A stretch of DNA of 64,000 nt from Taishania sp037189645 (GCA_037189645.1 JBBCIY010000004.1:1-64000), one strand, 5' to 3'; shown: positions 1-8,466, counted from the stretch's first letter. The notes: generated by a model not told the origin, from the letters alone. A program made the numbers and translations.

Positions 1-57
1 GATATTCATGTAAATCACTCTACTCTGAATCCCTAGCCTCCGCTCGTTTGCGGGGTG

Positions 58-87
58 CAAAGATAATCAAACTTTCTATCCCCGCAA
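58..87 (-). promoter_or_regulatory. Outward promoter 1 (reads off left edge)
   Basis: Read on the minus strand this is TTG (85-87), a 19-bp spacer, then TATCTTTG (58-65). Both elements fit the Bacteroidota -33/-7 promoter (TTG, 17-23 bp, TAnnTTTG). The first transcribed bases are GC-rich (GCACCCCGC). The transcript would leave the window at base 1, so the gene is unseen. An rRNA, tRNA or other highly expressed gene is a guess based on the duplicated promoter and GC-rich start region. Confidence 0.7.
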
Positions 88-184
88 GATTTTTTTAAAA
101 AAATTTAATTCTTTTTTAAAACTCAATCTTTTCTTTTCAAAAACCCTGCTCTCTTGTATCCTCGTTTGGCTCGAAAGCGGGGCG

Positions 185-214
185 CAAAGGTATATGCTTT
201 TTTCTTATTAGCAA
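185..214 (-). promoter_or_regulatory. Outward promoter 2 (tandem copy)
   Basis: Minus-strand TTG (212-214), 19-bp spacer, TACCTTTG (185-192), followed by GCGCCCCGC. It lies 127 bp upstream of outward promoter 1, has the same spacer length and nearly the same initial transcribed sequence; both leaders also carry a CGAG/CAAACGAG element. The pair looks like a P1/P2 arrangement for one strong transcription unit to the left. Confidence 0.65.
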
Positions 215-320
215 GCATTATTTCAATTATTTTTTTCGTTGCGGTTCATTATTCCCCGAATAGGGGTTGTTTATCAATACAGTAGCTGCAAAAATATTTT
301 TTATTTACTTCCTGAATCAT

Positions 321-342
321 GTGATTATACAGGAGTAATCAC
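321..342. repeat. Short perfect hairpin downstream of the transporter
   Basis: Perfect 7-bp arms GTGATTA and TAATCAC around an 8-nt loop, about 100 bp past the transporter stop codon in the 240-bp gap before the outward promoters. There is no clear U-tract, so it is at best a weak terminator or RNA-end hairpin. I see nothing else in 215-440. Confidence 0.3.
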
Positions 343-440
343 TATCCGATTTTACTTATATTAAGTGTATGGTGAATCAATATAGGCAGGCAGACAAGTC
401 ACAACAATCCGCCTCTCCATGTTCAAAACGTCGTGATCCG

Positions 441-1868
441 TTAGTATTCTTCCGGCGGAATAACCTTTACATGCTTTTCTTCTATACGATTGACAACAAT
501 TGCTACAACAGCATCGCTGACAACATTGTTGACCGTACGGCACATGTCTAAAATCCTGTCCACAGGAGAGATAATTGCAATCCACATCGGATTTAACCCA
601 AGGGAAGAAAGCACCATGATCAGCATTATTAGTCCTGCTCCCGGGATAGCTGCTGCTCCAAAGGAAGCCAGTGTTGCAGTGATAATGATCCCCATCTGTT
701 GCAGCAACGTCAGGTCAATATCATGGTATTGTGCCAGGAAAATGACCGCAACAGCCTGGTACAAAGAAGTACCGTCCATATTTAATGTAGCGCCGATAGG
801 CAATACCAGGTCTGTAATCTTCTTCGGTACGCCCAGCCTGTTCTCAACGCAATCGATTGTAACCGGCAGGGCCGCAGCGCTGGAAGACGATGAAAATGCC
901 AGTACCATTGCAGGGCTCATCTCCCTGAAAAATCTTCCATAGGGTATTTTTACTCCAAAAGCCCGCATCAGGGTCGGATAAAAAACAAACAAGGCAAACA
1001 ACAGACCAATCACAACAACCAGACTATAATAACCCAAATCTGCCAATTGCTGGAGCAGCTCTTCTGCCGATCCTGCCTTTTTTGTCAATACTCCGGCCAT
1101 AAGGCAGAAGACGAAAAAAGGAGCTGCTTTCATGACAAGCTGTACCATTTTTATGAAAGTCTCATTAATCGCTTCAAAAAAATCGATCATCGGACGTGCC
1201 TGGTGCGCCGGCAGAAACCGGGAGCAAAACCCGAAAAACAAGGCAAAGAAGATGACCTGCAGCATCAGGTTCCCATCGCTCAGTGAAAGTACAAGGTTTT
1301 CAGGAATCAGATCCACCAGCGGTTGAAGGGGTCCTCTTTCTTTAAATGAAGCTGTGCTTTTCGTGTTTTCAACCATATCTGCATATTCGGCTGAAGATTT
1401 CTTGTCATTCCATGAAGCACTTACTTTTGCTATGGTAGCACTGTCCGCAGTAGCCAGTAGATTTCTTCCGTCTACGATCCTGATGTTATTTTCATTTGCC
1501 CAGATCTCATATTCGAGCCGGTTTTCCAATCGTTTGCTGTCATCTTTGATCACGCCTGGCTTGAAAATATTGACGACTGTCAGCCCGGTAGTAATGGCAA
1601 ACATCGTTGTAAAAACATAGAATCCCATCGTTCTGGCTCCCATCTTCCCAAGGTTGGTTTCTTTTCCCAGGGTTGCTATCCCGGTAATGATGGAAAACAT
1701 CACCAGGGGAATGGCGATAAATTTCAGGCAGTTGATAAAAATAGTACCAAACGGATCGATCCAGTCAGCTGTAAATTTTGCCAATCCCAGCTGTCCGGAC
1801 ATGAACGACCAGATGATCCCCAACACCATCGCGATGATGATTTTCCAATGCAGAGCAAGTTTTTTCAT
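441..1868 (-). CDS. Dicarboxylate/amino acid:cation symporter (DAACS family)
   Basis: Inner-membrane secondary transporter, related to GltP/DctA, importing glutamate, aspartate or C4-dicarboxylates with Na+ or H+. The 475-residue protein shows many hydrophobic segments, the serine-rich hairpin AFSSSSSAAALPV and the family motif NMDGTSLYQAV. It carries a longer than usual hydrophilic insert after the first helices (about residues 95-180), a form seen in Bacteroidota members. I chose the ATG at 1868 because MKKLALHWKIIIAM starts like the family; an in-frame start 18 codons upstream adds only a charged tail. It is monocistronic, with no gene of related function beside it. The exact substrate cannot be read from sequence. 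Confidence 0.9.
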   Translation of the reverse strand: MKKLALHWKIIIAMVLGIIWSFMSGQLGLAKFTADWIDPFGTIFINCLKFIAIPLVMFSIITGIATLGKETNLGKMGARTMGFYVFTTMFAITTGLTVVNIFKPGVIKDDSKRLENRLEYEIWANENNIRIVDGRNLLATADSATIAKVSASWNDKKSSAEYADMVENTKSTASFKERGPLQPLVDLIPENLVLSLSDGNLMLQVIFFALFFGFCSRFLPAHQARPMIDFFEAINETFIKMVQLVMKAAPFFVFCLMAGVLTKKAGSAEELLQQLADLGYYSLVVVIGLLFALFVFYPTLMRAFGVKIPYGRFFREMSPAMVLAFSSSSSAAALPVTIDCVENRLGVPKKITDLVLPIGATLNMDGTSLYQAVAVIFLAQYHDIDLTLLQQMGIIITATLASFGAAAIPGAGLIMLIMVLSSLGLNPMWIAIISPVDRILDMCRTVNNVVSDAVVAIVVNRIEEKHVKVIPPEEY

Positions 1869-2049
1869 GGTGTGAAGATAGGATTTTTTTGAAATAAATG
1901 CATCCCGCTCTTCCCGCAACAAATTCGTTTATCTCAGATCAACCATAGAAATATTGAAGGATAAACCTTACTACCTGTTTGTAAATATCCTGTTCCTAAT
2001 TATAACGATTTATGAAAATAAGCACTAATCCCAGCAGAACATTTCCGTA

Positions 2050-2190
2050 ATGTACGTTATTTTTATCGTTTTAATCAATAACAATTACAGGAAAGCCGAA
2101 ACACTCCTGAAAGAAACAGAATTCAGGATCCGCGAAACAAAACCGGTCAGTTATATATTTCATACAATTGTTGTCAAACGGAGCGAATGA
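2050..2190 (+). other. Possible small ORF (46 codons) in a 344-bp gap
   Basis: The gap between the transporter start (1868) and the CPBP protease stop (2213) holds one plus-strand frame of 46 codons opening with ATG at 2050 and containing a basic/acidic stretch (RKAETLLKETEFRIRE). I see no good -7 box or ribosome site in front of it and recognise no family. It may be a small protein, a gene remnant or chance. Nothing else in the gap stands out. Confidence 0.15.
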
Positions 2191-2212
2191 CCGTACGGGG
2201 CTGTACATGTAC

Positions 2213-3106
2213 TCAAAACAGCTTACTTTTAATTGATTTCCACCCGAATACTTTCCAGCAGATCAGGAAGAACAGCAGTTGGCCACCAAAAGCAAATGCA
2301 AAATCCGTTAATGTAAAAGCAGGAGGGTTTGTGTCTATAAAGATAGCATCCGTCCGGAATACCTGCCAGTTGCTTGTAACAATCAACGCTGCAAACAGAT
2401 TATTGGCATAGTGAAATCCGATCGGCAATTCCAGTCCGTCATCAATAATTGTTACCAGACCCAGGAAAATTCCGGTCCCGATATAATAAAGCAGTGCTAT
2501 TTTACCCACAGCCTCCACTTCCGGGTTGGATGCATGGAGGTATCCGAAGATTATCCCTGTAATAACTGTCTGTACAATACCTACCGGCATTTGTCTCCCG
2601 ATCCATTTCAACAGGAAAGAACGGAACACCAGCTCCTCAGCGGCACATTGGATCAATAAAACCACACTTGCCACAATCAATAGCGGAAAGAACTTATCTG
2701 CCCGGAAATTATCAAGTATCAGCTCATTCTTAGTCAGGAAAAAGGTTAACAGGCACAATAAGAACCAAAGCAAAAATCCAAACAACAGCCGCCGGGTATC
2801 AATCTTCGGCCGGACAGTAACAAAAAAACGAACCGGCCAGTTCAGTATGAATTTTGCAACCGGGAAAAAAGCAAGAAAAACAGCAATCCAGGGAAACAAC
2901 AACAGCGCAAAAGTAGTTGTGGTACCGACTCCTTTCTCTAAAACCTGGAAAAGGTCGCCTCCATCCTGTTGAAAGTGTGAATAGGCCAGGAGTACAGGTA
3001 TATTACCGGCAATGTATGCTCCGAGGAGGATGAGCAAAGCGAATAAATACTCCCGGAAGCTATTATCTGATCCTGTATACGGTAACCTGAAAGACATCCG
3101 GATCAT
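2213..3106 (-). CDS. CPBP family intramembrane glutamic endopeptidase
   Basis: Membrane-embedded protease of the CAAX/Abi (Rce1-like) family. The 297-residue protein has about eight hydrophobic segments and the family motifs in order: EELVFR (E157, E158, R162), FGYLH (H191) and FHYANN (H232, N235/N236). It is the last gene of a tightly coupled operon: its ATG overlaps the stop of the N-acyltransferase gene upstream (ATGA, 3103-3106). A second Met at residue 4 is a possible start. In bacteria the family is linked to peptide maturation, self-immunity or membrane-protein regulation. Its substrate here is unknown, but translational coupling to lipid acyltransferases suggests a role at the membrane they modify. 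Confidence 0.85.
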   Translation of the reverse strand: MIRMSFRLPYTGSDNSFREYLFALLILLGAYIAGNIPVLLAYSHFQQDGGDLFQVLEKGVGTTTTFALLLFPWIAVFLAFFPVAKFILNWPVRFFVTVRPKIDTRRLLFGFLLWFLLCLLTFFLTKNELILDNFRADKFFPLLIVASVVLLIQCAAEELVFRSFLLKWIGRQMPVGIVQTVITGIIFGYLHASNPEVEAVGKIALLYYIGTGIFLGLVTIIDDGLELPIGFHYANNLFAALIVTSNWQVFRTDAIFIDTNPPAFTLTDFAFAFGGQLLFFLICWKVFGWKSIKSKLF

Positions 3107-4035
3107 TGTTTTTCCCCGAAATCCCCTTCCAGGTGACGTTCTTTCTTATCCGGGTAGATGTCGGCGATAGTTACCAGGATGCCTGTTTCCTCCACATTTC
3201 CAAAATCCGGGTTGACAGCCGTACCAAAGGTTTTCATGGTCGGAGACAAGTTCATATAAATATTGACCAGGGGTGGAATATTCTCCCCTTTCTCCCGGAC
3301 ATAGCTGTTGAGCTGTTTGAATGCTTCCTTGTACTCCAGGTTCTGCTTTTTCAATTCTTCAAACGGCTTGCTTTCCGGCAGCACCAAAGGATGGATGGGG
3401 ACGATCAGCCGTTCGGTATCCGGGAAGTAATAATTCAGGAAATGCAACAGGAAATCCCTCGCTTCCCGTTCATACGAAGGATACATTGTTACCTTCCCAA
3501 AAAAGTAACGGATATCCGGGTTATTGATAATAATTGCTCCCAGTCCGTCCCAGATATTATCCAGCGCAAACAGTCCCTTCCGTGGATTTACGGCAGGCTG
3601 GAACAAAGGCTGTACCCAGCTTCTACCCAGTTCGATCGTATACGGTAGATAGTTCTCTACAAAATGGTCCGAAAAACTGAAGTAGTGAACGGTTGATAAT
3701 TCAATTGTATCAACGTTTTTTATTGCCTGATCACAACGAATGAAGCGGTATCCCCCAACGATTTCTTCGTCCTCAGGGGACCAGACAATCAATTGCTCAT
3801 AGCAATTTTCATTTGTATCAAACTCATCCAGGTCAATGCTCATTCCTGTCCCTCCTCCCGAAGAACGGAAGGTTACCTCACGCAAACGCCCTATTTCACG
3901 AACAATATTTGGTGAATTGTGTTGATTGACAATGTAAATTTCATTGTCTCCTTTCCTGGTTACACGAACAAATCGCTCAGCAGTCAACTCTGTCTTTATC
4001 AGCTCTCTGTCAATCGGATCTATAATTGGTTCCAT
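3103..4035 (-). CDS. glsB: GNAT-type N-acyltransferase, glycine-lipid synthase (GlsB/OlsB-like)
   Basis: Predicted to transfer a 3-hydroxy-acyl chain from acyl-ACP to the amino group of glycine (or ornithine), the first step of aminolipid synthesis. The sequence has the OlsB/hemolysin-type GNAT layout: IGRLREVTFR, then a long acidic stretch and ELGRSWVQP, as in the Bacteroidota glycine-lipid enzyme. The frame is open back to 4083, but that would overlap the upstream gene by 44 bp; the ATG at 4035 begins MEPIIDPIDRELI, where family homology starts, and leaves a 4-bp gap. Its partner O-acyltransferase lies directly upstream and a CPBP protease directly downstream. The substrate amino acid (glycine or ornithine) is inferred from the phylum, not shown. 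Confidence 0.8.
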   Translation of the reverse strand: MEPIIDPIDRELIKTELTAERFVRVTRKGDNEIYIVNQHNSPNIVREIGRLREVTFRSSGGGTGMSIDLDEFDTNENCYEQLIVWSPEDEEIVGGYRFIRCDQAIKNVDTIELSTVHYFSFSDHFVENYLPYTIELGRSWVQPLFQPAVNPRKGLFALDNIWDGLGAIIINNPDIRYFFGKVTMYPSYEREARDFLLHFLNYYFPDTERLIVPIHPLVLPESKPFEELKKQNLEYKEAFKQLNSYVREKGENIPPLVNIYMNLSPTMKTFGTAVNPDFGNVEETGILVTIADIYPDKKERHLEGDFGEKQ

Positions 4036-4039
4036 TCCG

Positions 4040-4876
4040 CTAATTTTTGCTTTTATCTCCTTTTTTACCCAGTTGATAAACAATATCTTTAATTTCTTGT
4101 GCTATTTCCTCGTCCGATTTACTTTTTTCCAGTGATTCAGCTAAAATCGGATTCCCGACAACAAACCGGATGTGCTTTCCTTTCTGCTTGTACAATTCAT
4201 CTGATAAATAGAGCATCTCAATATTCACCTTTAAACCGATGAACCTTCTGAAATTAGATAAATTATAGAAAAAATCGGAAAGCCTTCCTTCAATATGTAT
4301 CGGAACAATTGTTTTCTTGTGGCGTCTTGCATACCTCACAAATGTCTTTTTCCACTCCAGGTCTGTGACTGCTCCTTTGATCCTGCGGCTCACCAGCCCG
4401 GCAGGAAAAATTCCGATCGCCGCTTCCGAAGAAAAAAGCTCTGTCATCTGCACATGAAGCTTTCGTTCGTTGGTTCCATGTTTATTTACCCCTACGAACA
4501 AATCCTGCATGGGAGTAAGGTTAAGCAGGAGGTCATTGACAATGAACTTTATATCTGTACGCTTGTTTTGCAGCAGGTAAACCAATGCCATTGCATCCAT
4601 TCCTCCAAGCGGGTGATTCATGGCCAGGATAACTCCGCCGTCAGCCGGAATATTCTCCAGCCCCCGGGCATCCACCTTTATTCCGAATTCTTCAATAACC
4701 GCGTTGCAAAAACGCTCGTTCTTAAGGTGCTGATTCCTTCTCATAAAATCATTCACCTCATCCTGGTGTAAAATCCGTTTTAAATACCGGTAAACGAATC
4801 CTGGTACCAGCCTTGCTAATTTAGGGCTTTTGCTTTTTACCAGCTTCCGGATATCTATGAAATTATCTTCCCCCAT
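4040..4876 (-). CDS. glsA: PlsC-like O-acyltransferase (GlsA/OlsA-like)
   Basis: Second enzyme of aminolipid synthesis: adds a fatty acid to the hydroxyl of the N-acyl chain made by the next gene. The 278-residue protein carries the lysophospholipid acyltransferase motif as NHPLGGMD, that is H88-x5-D94 rather than the textbook H-x4-D, followed by FPAGLVSRR. This spacing appears to be a trait of the hemolysin-type subfamily. The split GlsA/GlsB pair corresponds to the two halves of fused OlsF. It is the first gene of the three-gene operon; its start ATG (MGEDNFID) lies after the 380-bp intergenic region that holds a candidate small RNA on the other strand. An ordinary lysophosphatidate acyltransferase role is a less likely alternative. 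Confidence 0.8.
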   Translation of the reverse strand: MGEDNFIDIRKLVKSKSPKLARLVPGFVYRYLKRILHQDEVNDFMRRNQHLKNERFCNAVIEEFGIKVDARGLENIPADGGVILAMNHPLGGMDAMALVYLLQNKRTDIKFIVNDLLLNLTPMQDLFVGVNKHGTNERKLHVQMTELFSSEAAIGIFPAGLVSRRIKGAVTDLEWKKTFVRYARRHKKTIVPIHIEGRLSDFFYNLSNFRRFIGLKVNIEMLYLSDELYKQKGKHIRFVVGNPILAESLEKSKSDEEIAQEIKDIVYQLGKKGDKSKN

Positions 4877-5037
4877 AACTCAACTACGAAAATACTATTT
4901 TGATTTGGAATGGAAAACATTTTTTGATAAAAGCAACCGTTCCACCATGGGGTCAATCTTGTGTAAAACACTGAAATAAAAGAAAATAAATTCAGATAGA
5001 TGCCCAGGTAGATATTTTTTGTTGAGAAAACTTGGTC

Positions 5038-5045
5038 TATATTTG
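5038..5045 (+). promoter_or_regulatory. -7 box of candidate small RNA
   Basis: TATATTTG, a perfect TAnnTTTG match, with TTG 16 bp upstream (5019-5021), slightly short for the -33 spacing. It lies in the intergenic region between the divergent acyltransferase operon and the YceI-fusion gene, pointing to a terminator 94 bp further on. No gene of normal size lies between. Confidence 0.45.
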
Positions 5046-5049
5046 TCCT

Positions 5050-5174
5050 GAGAATTTCTACTATCATCCAAAAACAACAATGATTGAGTCGTTTTCTTTC
5101 GGCCCGGTCACTATTCACGATGGAAAACATCGGATCAGAAAACAGCTCTTCATTTATCAAGAGCTGTTTTTTTG
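5050..5174 (+). ncRNA. Candidate small RNA, about 125 nt, unknown function
   Basis: A transcription unit bounded by a perfect -7 box (5038-5045) and a strong intrinsic terminator (5139-5173), too short for a normal gene. It contains one 31-codon frame, ATG 5080 to TGA 5173-5175, whose last codons run through the terminator stem and U-tract, which argues against a protein. It matches no RNA family I can name. Reverse-strand frames over the same bases look like shadows. It might be a stand-alone sRNA or a cryptic leader; expression is not shown by sequence. Confidence 0.35.
5139..5173 (+). terminator. Strong intrinsic terminator
   Basis: Perfect 12-bp arms AAAACAGCTCTT (5139-5150) and AAGAGCTGTTTT (5159-5170) with an 8-nt loop and a run of seven T. 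The T-run is on the plus strand, so it ends a plus-strand transcript, yet no plus-strand gene precedes it. Confidence 0.8.
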
Positions 5175-5216
5175 AAAAAAATTTACGATCACTTTATCTA
5201 CCGTGGTAAATATTTT

Positions 5217-5224
5217 TAAGTTTG
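5217..5224 (+). promoter_or_regulatory. -7 box that sets the YceI-fusion start
   Basis: TAAGTTTG, a perfect TAnnTTTG, 33 bp before the ATG at 5258. An earlier in-frame start at 5222 lies inside this box and so would be upstream of the transcript. Confidence 0.6.
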
Positions 5225-5257
5225 CATCTGAAACAAATTATACATTATATTTATAGT

Positions 5258-6787
5258 ATGAATGCAGATTTAATTTTTCACATCACAATCATCACACTTC
5301 TTGTAACGGGGTTTGTCATGAATTTCAGAAATAACCCCAAAGTTCAGGCATTGCTGAATTTTTTATTCATACTGGTTACCGTTCGCCTGTTGCAAAAGGG
5401 AATTTCTCCCCAGGAGAACAGCTTATTCCTGACAGGAGTGCTGGGTAGTATTACCGGTTTAAATCTTGTCGGAGCGACCTTGTTAAAATCAAACAAATTC
5501 AGGTGGGTCATCCCTGTCGTTTCCATTCTCCTGGTAGGATTCCTGGGTAAGAATGAACTGATGTTCGGTGATTATTCACTGGATTTCTCAACTGCCAGGA
5601 TTACGGGGACAATTGTTCTGGGATTCCTGATAGGGCTCATTTCGGATTTATTGACCATTTTCCTCAAAAAGTTCTTCCCTGAAAACGACAGGGAATCCAT
5701 CCGGTCAACGGCACAGATCGTCTTAACAGGACTGTTTATCATACCAGCGACTTTCTTTGCTTCCTGGTACGGAATCCTCCTGTTGGCGACCGGCTACTTT
5801 ATATACAACTGTTACAGTGAAACAAAAAAAGACCTTATCCTGGTATCGCTTCTGTCCATCGCTTCGGTTTCGGGGATTGCCTCTCTTTATTCCATCGAGA
5901 GTATAGACCTGACCGTAGGGAAAATAATCGCGGGACTTCTTGTTGGTGGAAGTGCTTATTCGCTTGGCGTCTTAGCAACAAAATCAACAAACACCATCAT
6001 CCGGGGAGGATTAATTGTCCTTGGAATTCTGGCTGTCGGGCTGGTTACCCTACTCAATAACGTTCACCCTGCTTACGGAGGTGTTGAAAGCCTCCTTTCC
6101 GCGTTTTTCGGAATGGCACTGGTAAATGCGTTCGCCGGGAAAAACGAAGCAGCCAATGTATTCTTCCCGGCATTCCTGGCAATCGGGTTACTGCTCCCTT
6201 CCAATCCATTTGAAGAAACAGGCAGCACCGGGAGTCCGGAAACAGCTGAAAGTGAATCGGTTACCCCCCAACCTGTTGAAGAAGAGCCACAAGGACTGGA
6301 TGCCAGCCATCTCTCCGGAAAATACACGATCGTTCCGGAATCGGCGAACCTGTCCTTCCAGTTGGGGCCTAAAGGAGGAATAACCAAAGGAGCGATCAGG
6401 GAATTCAGTGGAACAGTAGACTTTGGGAACAACATAGAAACCGCAAAATTCGATGTAAAATTGCCGACAAAAAAATTAACCACTTTCAACTCCATGCGTG
6501 ACGAATCTGTTTTAGGGAATGGATATCTGAATGAACCGAAATACCCGTTGATGTCCTATTCATCTTCCAGAATGGAGAAAAAAGACGACGGTTATGTCTT
6601 AAAAGGAAGCTTTACACTGCTGGGAAAAACAAACCCGGAAGATGTATTCATCAAATACCTGGGTGAAAAGGACGGCAGACAGCAGTTCATCGGTAAAGCA
6701 TCGATCGACCGCACAAAATATGGGATGCCTTCTTCACCTCAGGAAGGGAACACAGTGGATTTCACATTTTCAATCGAGTTAAAATAA
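5258..6787 (+). CDS. Multi-pass membrane protein with C-terminal YceI-like domain
   Basis: About 509 residues in two parts. The first 330 hold roughly nine to ten hydrophobic segments of no family I recognise. After a Glu/Pro/Ser-rich linker, residues about 345-509 match the YceI lipocalin-like fold (GKYTIVPESANLSF near its start, FDVKLPTKKLTTFNSMRDE in the middle, the typical ending with a PSSPQEGNTVDFTF-like strand). YceI proteins bind isoprenoid or fatty chains. Start 5258 is chosen from the promoter just upstream (5217-5224). It is a single gene ahead of ctpA. The fused arrangement is unusual; the side of the membrane on which the YceI domain lies is not certain. Confidence 0.75.
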   Translation: MNADLIFHITIITLLVTGFVMNFRNNPKVQALLNFLFILVTVRLLQKGISPQENSLFLTGVLGSITGLNLVGATLLKSNKFRWVIPVVSILLVGFLGKNELMFGDYSLDFSTARITGTIVLGFLIGLISDLLTIFLKKFFPENDRESIRSTAQIVLTGLFIIPATFFASWYGILLLATGYFIYNCYSETKKDLILVSLLSIASVSGIASLYSIESIDLTVGKIIAGLLVGGSAYSLGVLATKSTNTIIRGGLIVLGILAVGLVTLLNNVHPAYGGVESLLSAFFGMALVNAFAGKNEAANVFFPAFLAIGLLLPSNPFEETGSTGSPETAESESVTPQPVEEEPQGLDASHLSGKYTIVPESANLSFQLGPKGGITKGAIREFSGTVDFGNNIETAKFDVKLPTKKLTTFNSMRDESVLGNGYLNEPKYPLMSYSSSRMEKKDDGYVLKGSFTLLGKTNPEDVFIKYLGEKDGRQQFIGKASIDRTKYGMPSSPQEGNTVDFTFSIELK

Positions 6788-6847
6788 TTTAAAATAATAC
6801 CTGCCCGGATACATTTACTCCTGTTAAGGCAGGAAATTTGCTATATT

Positions 6848-6855
6848 CACGTTTG
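6848..6855 (+). promoter_or_regulatory. Likely -7 box of ctpA
   Basis: CACGTTTG matches TAnnTTTG except for the first base and stands 20 bp before the ATG at 6876. No clear -33 element is seen. Confidence 0.3.
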
Positions 6856-6875
6856 CAAACAAAACACCAAGTGCA

Positions 6876-8456
6876 ATGAAAAAGTTCATTTTACCTATAA
6901 TTTGCCTTACTGCAATCATGCCGGTATTTTCTCAGAACAAGGGAAATAAGTTTGATGAAGTATACAATTACGTCAACCGCCTGTATGTAGATGACGTTAA
7001 CAACGAGAAGTTGCTGGATGCCGCTGTGATTGCGATGCTGGAAGAACTGGATCCGCATTCCACCTACATACGCAAGGAAGATGTGGAGGATGCGAACCAG
7101 GTCATTGCCGGAAGTTTTGTCGGGATTGGAGTCCGATTCCAGGTATTCAAGGATACATTTACCATTATTCAGACCATTCCCGGAGGTCCTTCAGAAAAGG
7201 TCGGGCTGCAGGCAGGTGATAAGCTGATCCGGGTAGACGATGAAACAATTGCCGGAGTGGGAATGAAAAACTCCCAGATCAGGGAACGCCTGATGGGAGA
7301 TCTGAATACGAAAGTGAAGGTAGATGTTGTCAGGAAAAACGAAAAAGAACCGATCTCTTTTGTCATTACACGGGATAAAATTCCTGTGCATTCCGTGGAT
7401 GCCGCTTACATGATCGATAAAAATATCGGGTACATCAAGCTGAACAGCTTCTCCCGCACAACAACTGAAGAGATTGAAAGCTCCATAAAAAAGCTGAAAG
7501 AACTGGGAATGAAAGACCTTATTCTTGACTTACAGAGCAATGGTGGCGGACTGCTTTCCGCTGCGCACGAACTGGCAGACCAGTTTCTTTCCGGGGATAA
7601 GATGATCGTTTATTCGGAAGGAAGGGCCCAGCCCCGCCAAGAATTTAAAACCGCGAAAAAAGACGCGTTCGAAAAAGGGCGGTTGGTCATTCTGACAAAC
7701 GAAACCTCTGCTTCTGCCAGTGAAATTGTGTCCGGAGCCGTACAGGACTGGGACAGGGGACTGATCGTAGGAAGAAGAACGTTCGGTAAAGGATTGGTAC
7801 AACGGCCCATTAATCTTTCGGACGGCTCCCAGATCCGTCTGACAATTGCACGTTACTTCACTCCTTCAGGAAGGTTTATACAAAAGCCCTATGACGATAA
7901 CACCGATTATAAAAAAGATCTTTCCAACCGCTTTGAACATGGTGAATATTACCACAAAGACTCCATCAAACTGAATGACTCTTTAAAAGTAAAAACACTG
8001 GTAACCGGCAGAACGGTTTATGGTGGCGGTGGTATCATGCCTGATATATTTGTTCCCTACGATACGACAGGAGTAACTACTTTCTTCAGGAACATTATCA
8101 GAAAAGGAACAGTAAACCCCTACATTGCGAACTATGTAAACAATAACAGGGCAACATTGAAACAGCAGTATCCTTCTTTTGAGAAATTCAGAAAAGAATT
8201 CCAGTTCTCCGAATCATTCATGGAAGATTTTTTCAGAAACATCAAAGAAGAGCATGAAATTGAGCTGGATGAAGAACAGTACAGGATCAGCGAAGACCTG
8301 TTAAAGCTGAATATGAAGGCTGTCTTTGCCCAGAACCTGTTCGATACCCCACAATTTTATGAGATCATCAACGACAATAATGAGATCCTGAAAAAAGCCA
8401 TCGAGATTCTCCATTCTGACGAATACAAAAACGCAGGACTGGAGAAAGGAAAGTAA
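6876..8456 (+). CDS. S41 carboxy-terminal processing peptidase (CtpA-like)
   Basis: Periplasmic serine protease that trims or degrades proteins from the C-terminus. The 526 residues show a signal peptide (MKKFILPIICLTAIMPVFSQ), an N-terminal helical region, a PDZ domain with the TIPGGPSEKVGLQAGD loop (about residues 104-119), and the S41 core with LDLQSNGGGLL, the nucleophile region SASASEIVSGAV and the lysine region RRTFGKGLVQ. A C-terminal alpha-helical part follows, as in Bacteroidota members. A lipoprotein gene follows after 10 bp and is probably co-transcribed. A second, different S41 protease lies at 33885. Substrates are unknown. Confidence 0.92.
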   Translation: MKKFILPIICLTAIMPVFSQNKGNKFDEVYNYVNRLYVDDVNNEKLLDAAVIAMLEELDPHSTYIRKEDVEDANQVIAGSFVGIGVRFQVFKDTFTIIQTIPGGPSEKVGLQAGDKLIRVDDETIAGVGMKNSQIRERLMGDLNTKVKVDVVRKNEKEPISFVITRDKIPVHSVDAAYMIDKNIGYIKLNSFSRTTTEEIESSIKKLKELGMKDLILDLQSNGGGLLSAAHELADQFLSGDKMIVYSEGRAQPRQEFKTAKKDAFEKGRLVILTNETSASASEIVSGAVQDWDRGLIVGRRTFGKGLVQRPINLSDGSQIRLTIARYFTPSGRFIQKPYDDNTDYKKDLSNRFEHGEYYHKDSIKLNDSLKVKTLVTGRTVYGGGGIMPDIFVPYDTTGVTTFFRNIIRKGTVNPYIANYVNNNRATLKQQYPSFEKFRKEFQFSESFMEDFFRNIKEEHEIELDEEQYRISEDLLKLNMKAVFAQNLFDTPQFYEIINDNNEILKKAIEILHSDEYKNAGLEKGK

Positions 8457-8466
8457 CCTGTCGGTA

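Noticed and set aside
4855..5160. Reading frame of 101 codons on the minus strand upstream of the PlsC-like gene
   Set aside because: It overlaps the acyltransferase start, is read through the plus-strand terminator stem and promoter, and shows no family or composition typical of protein.
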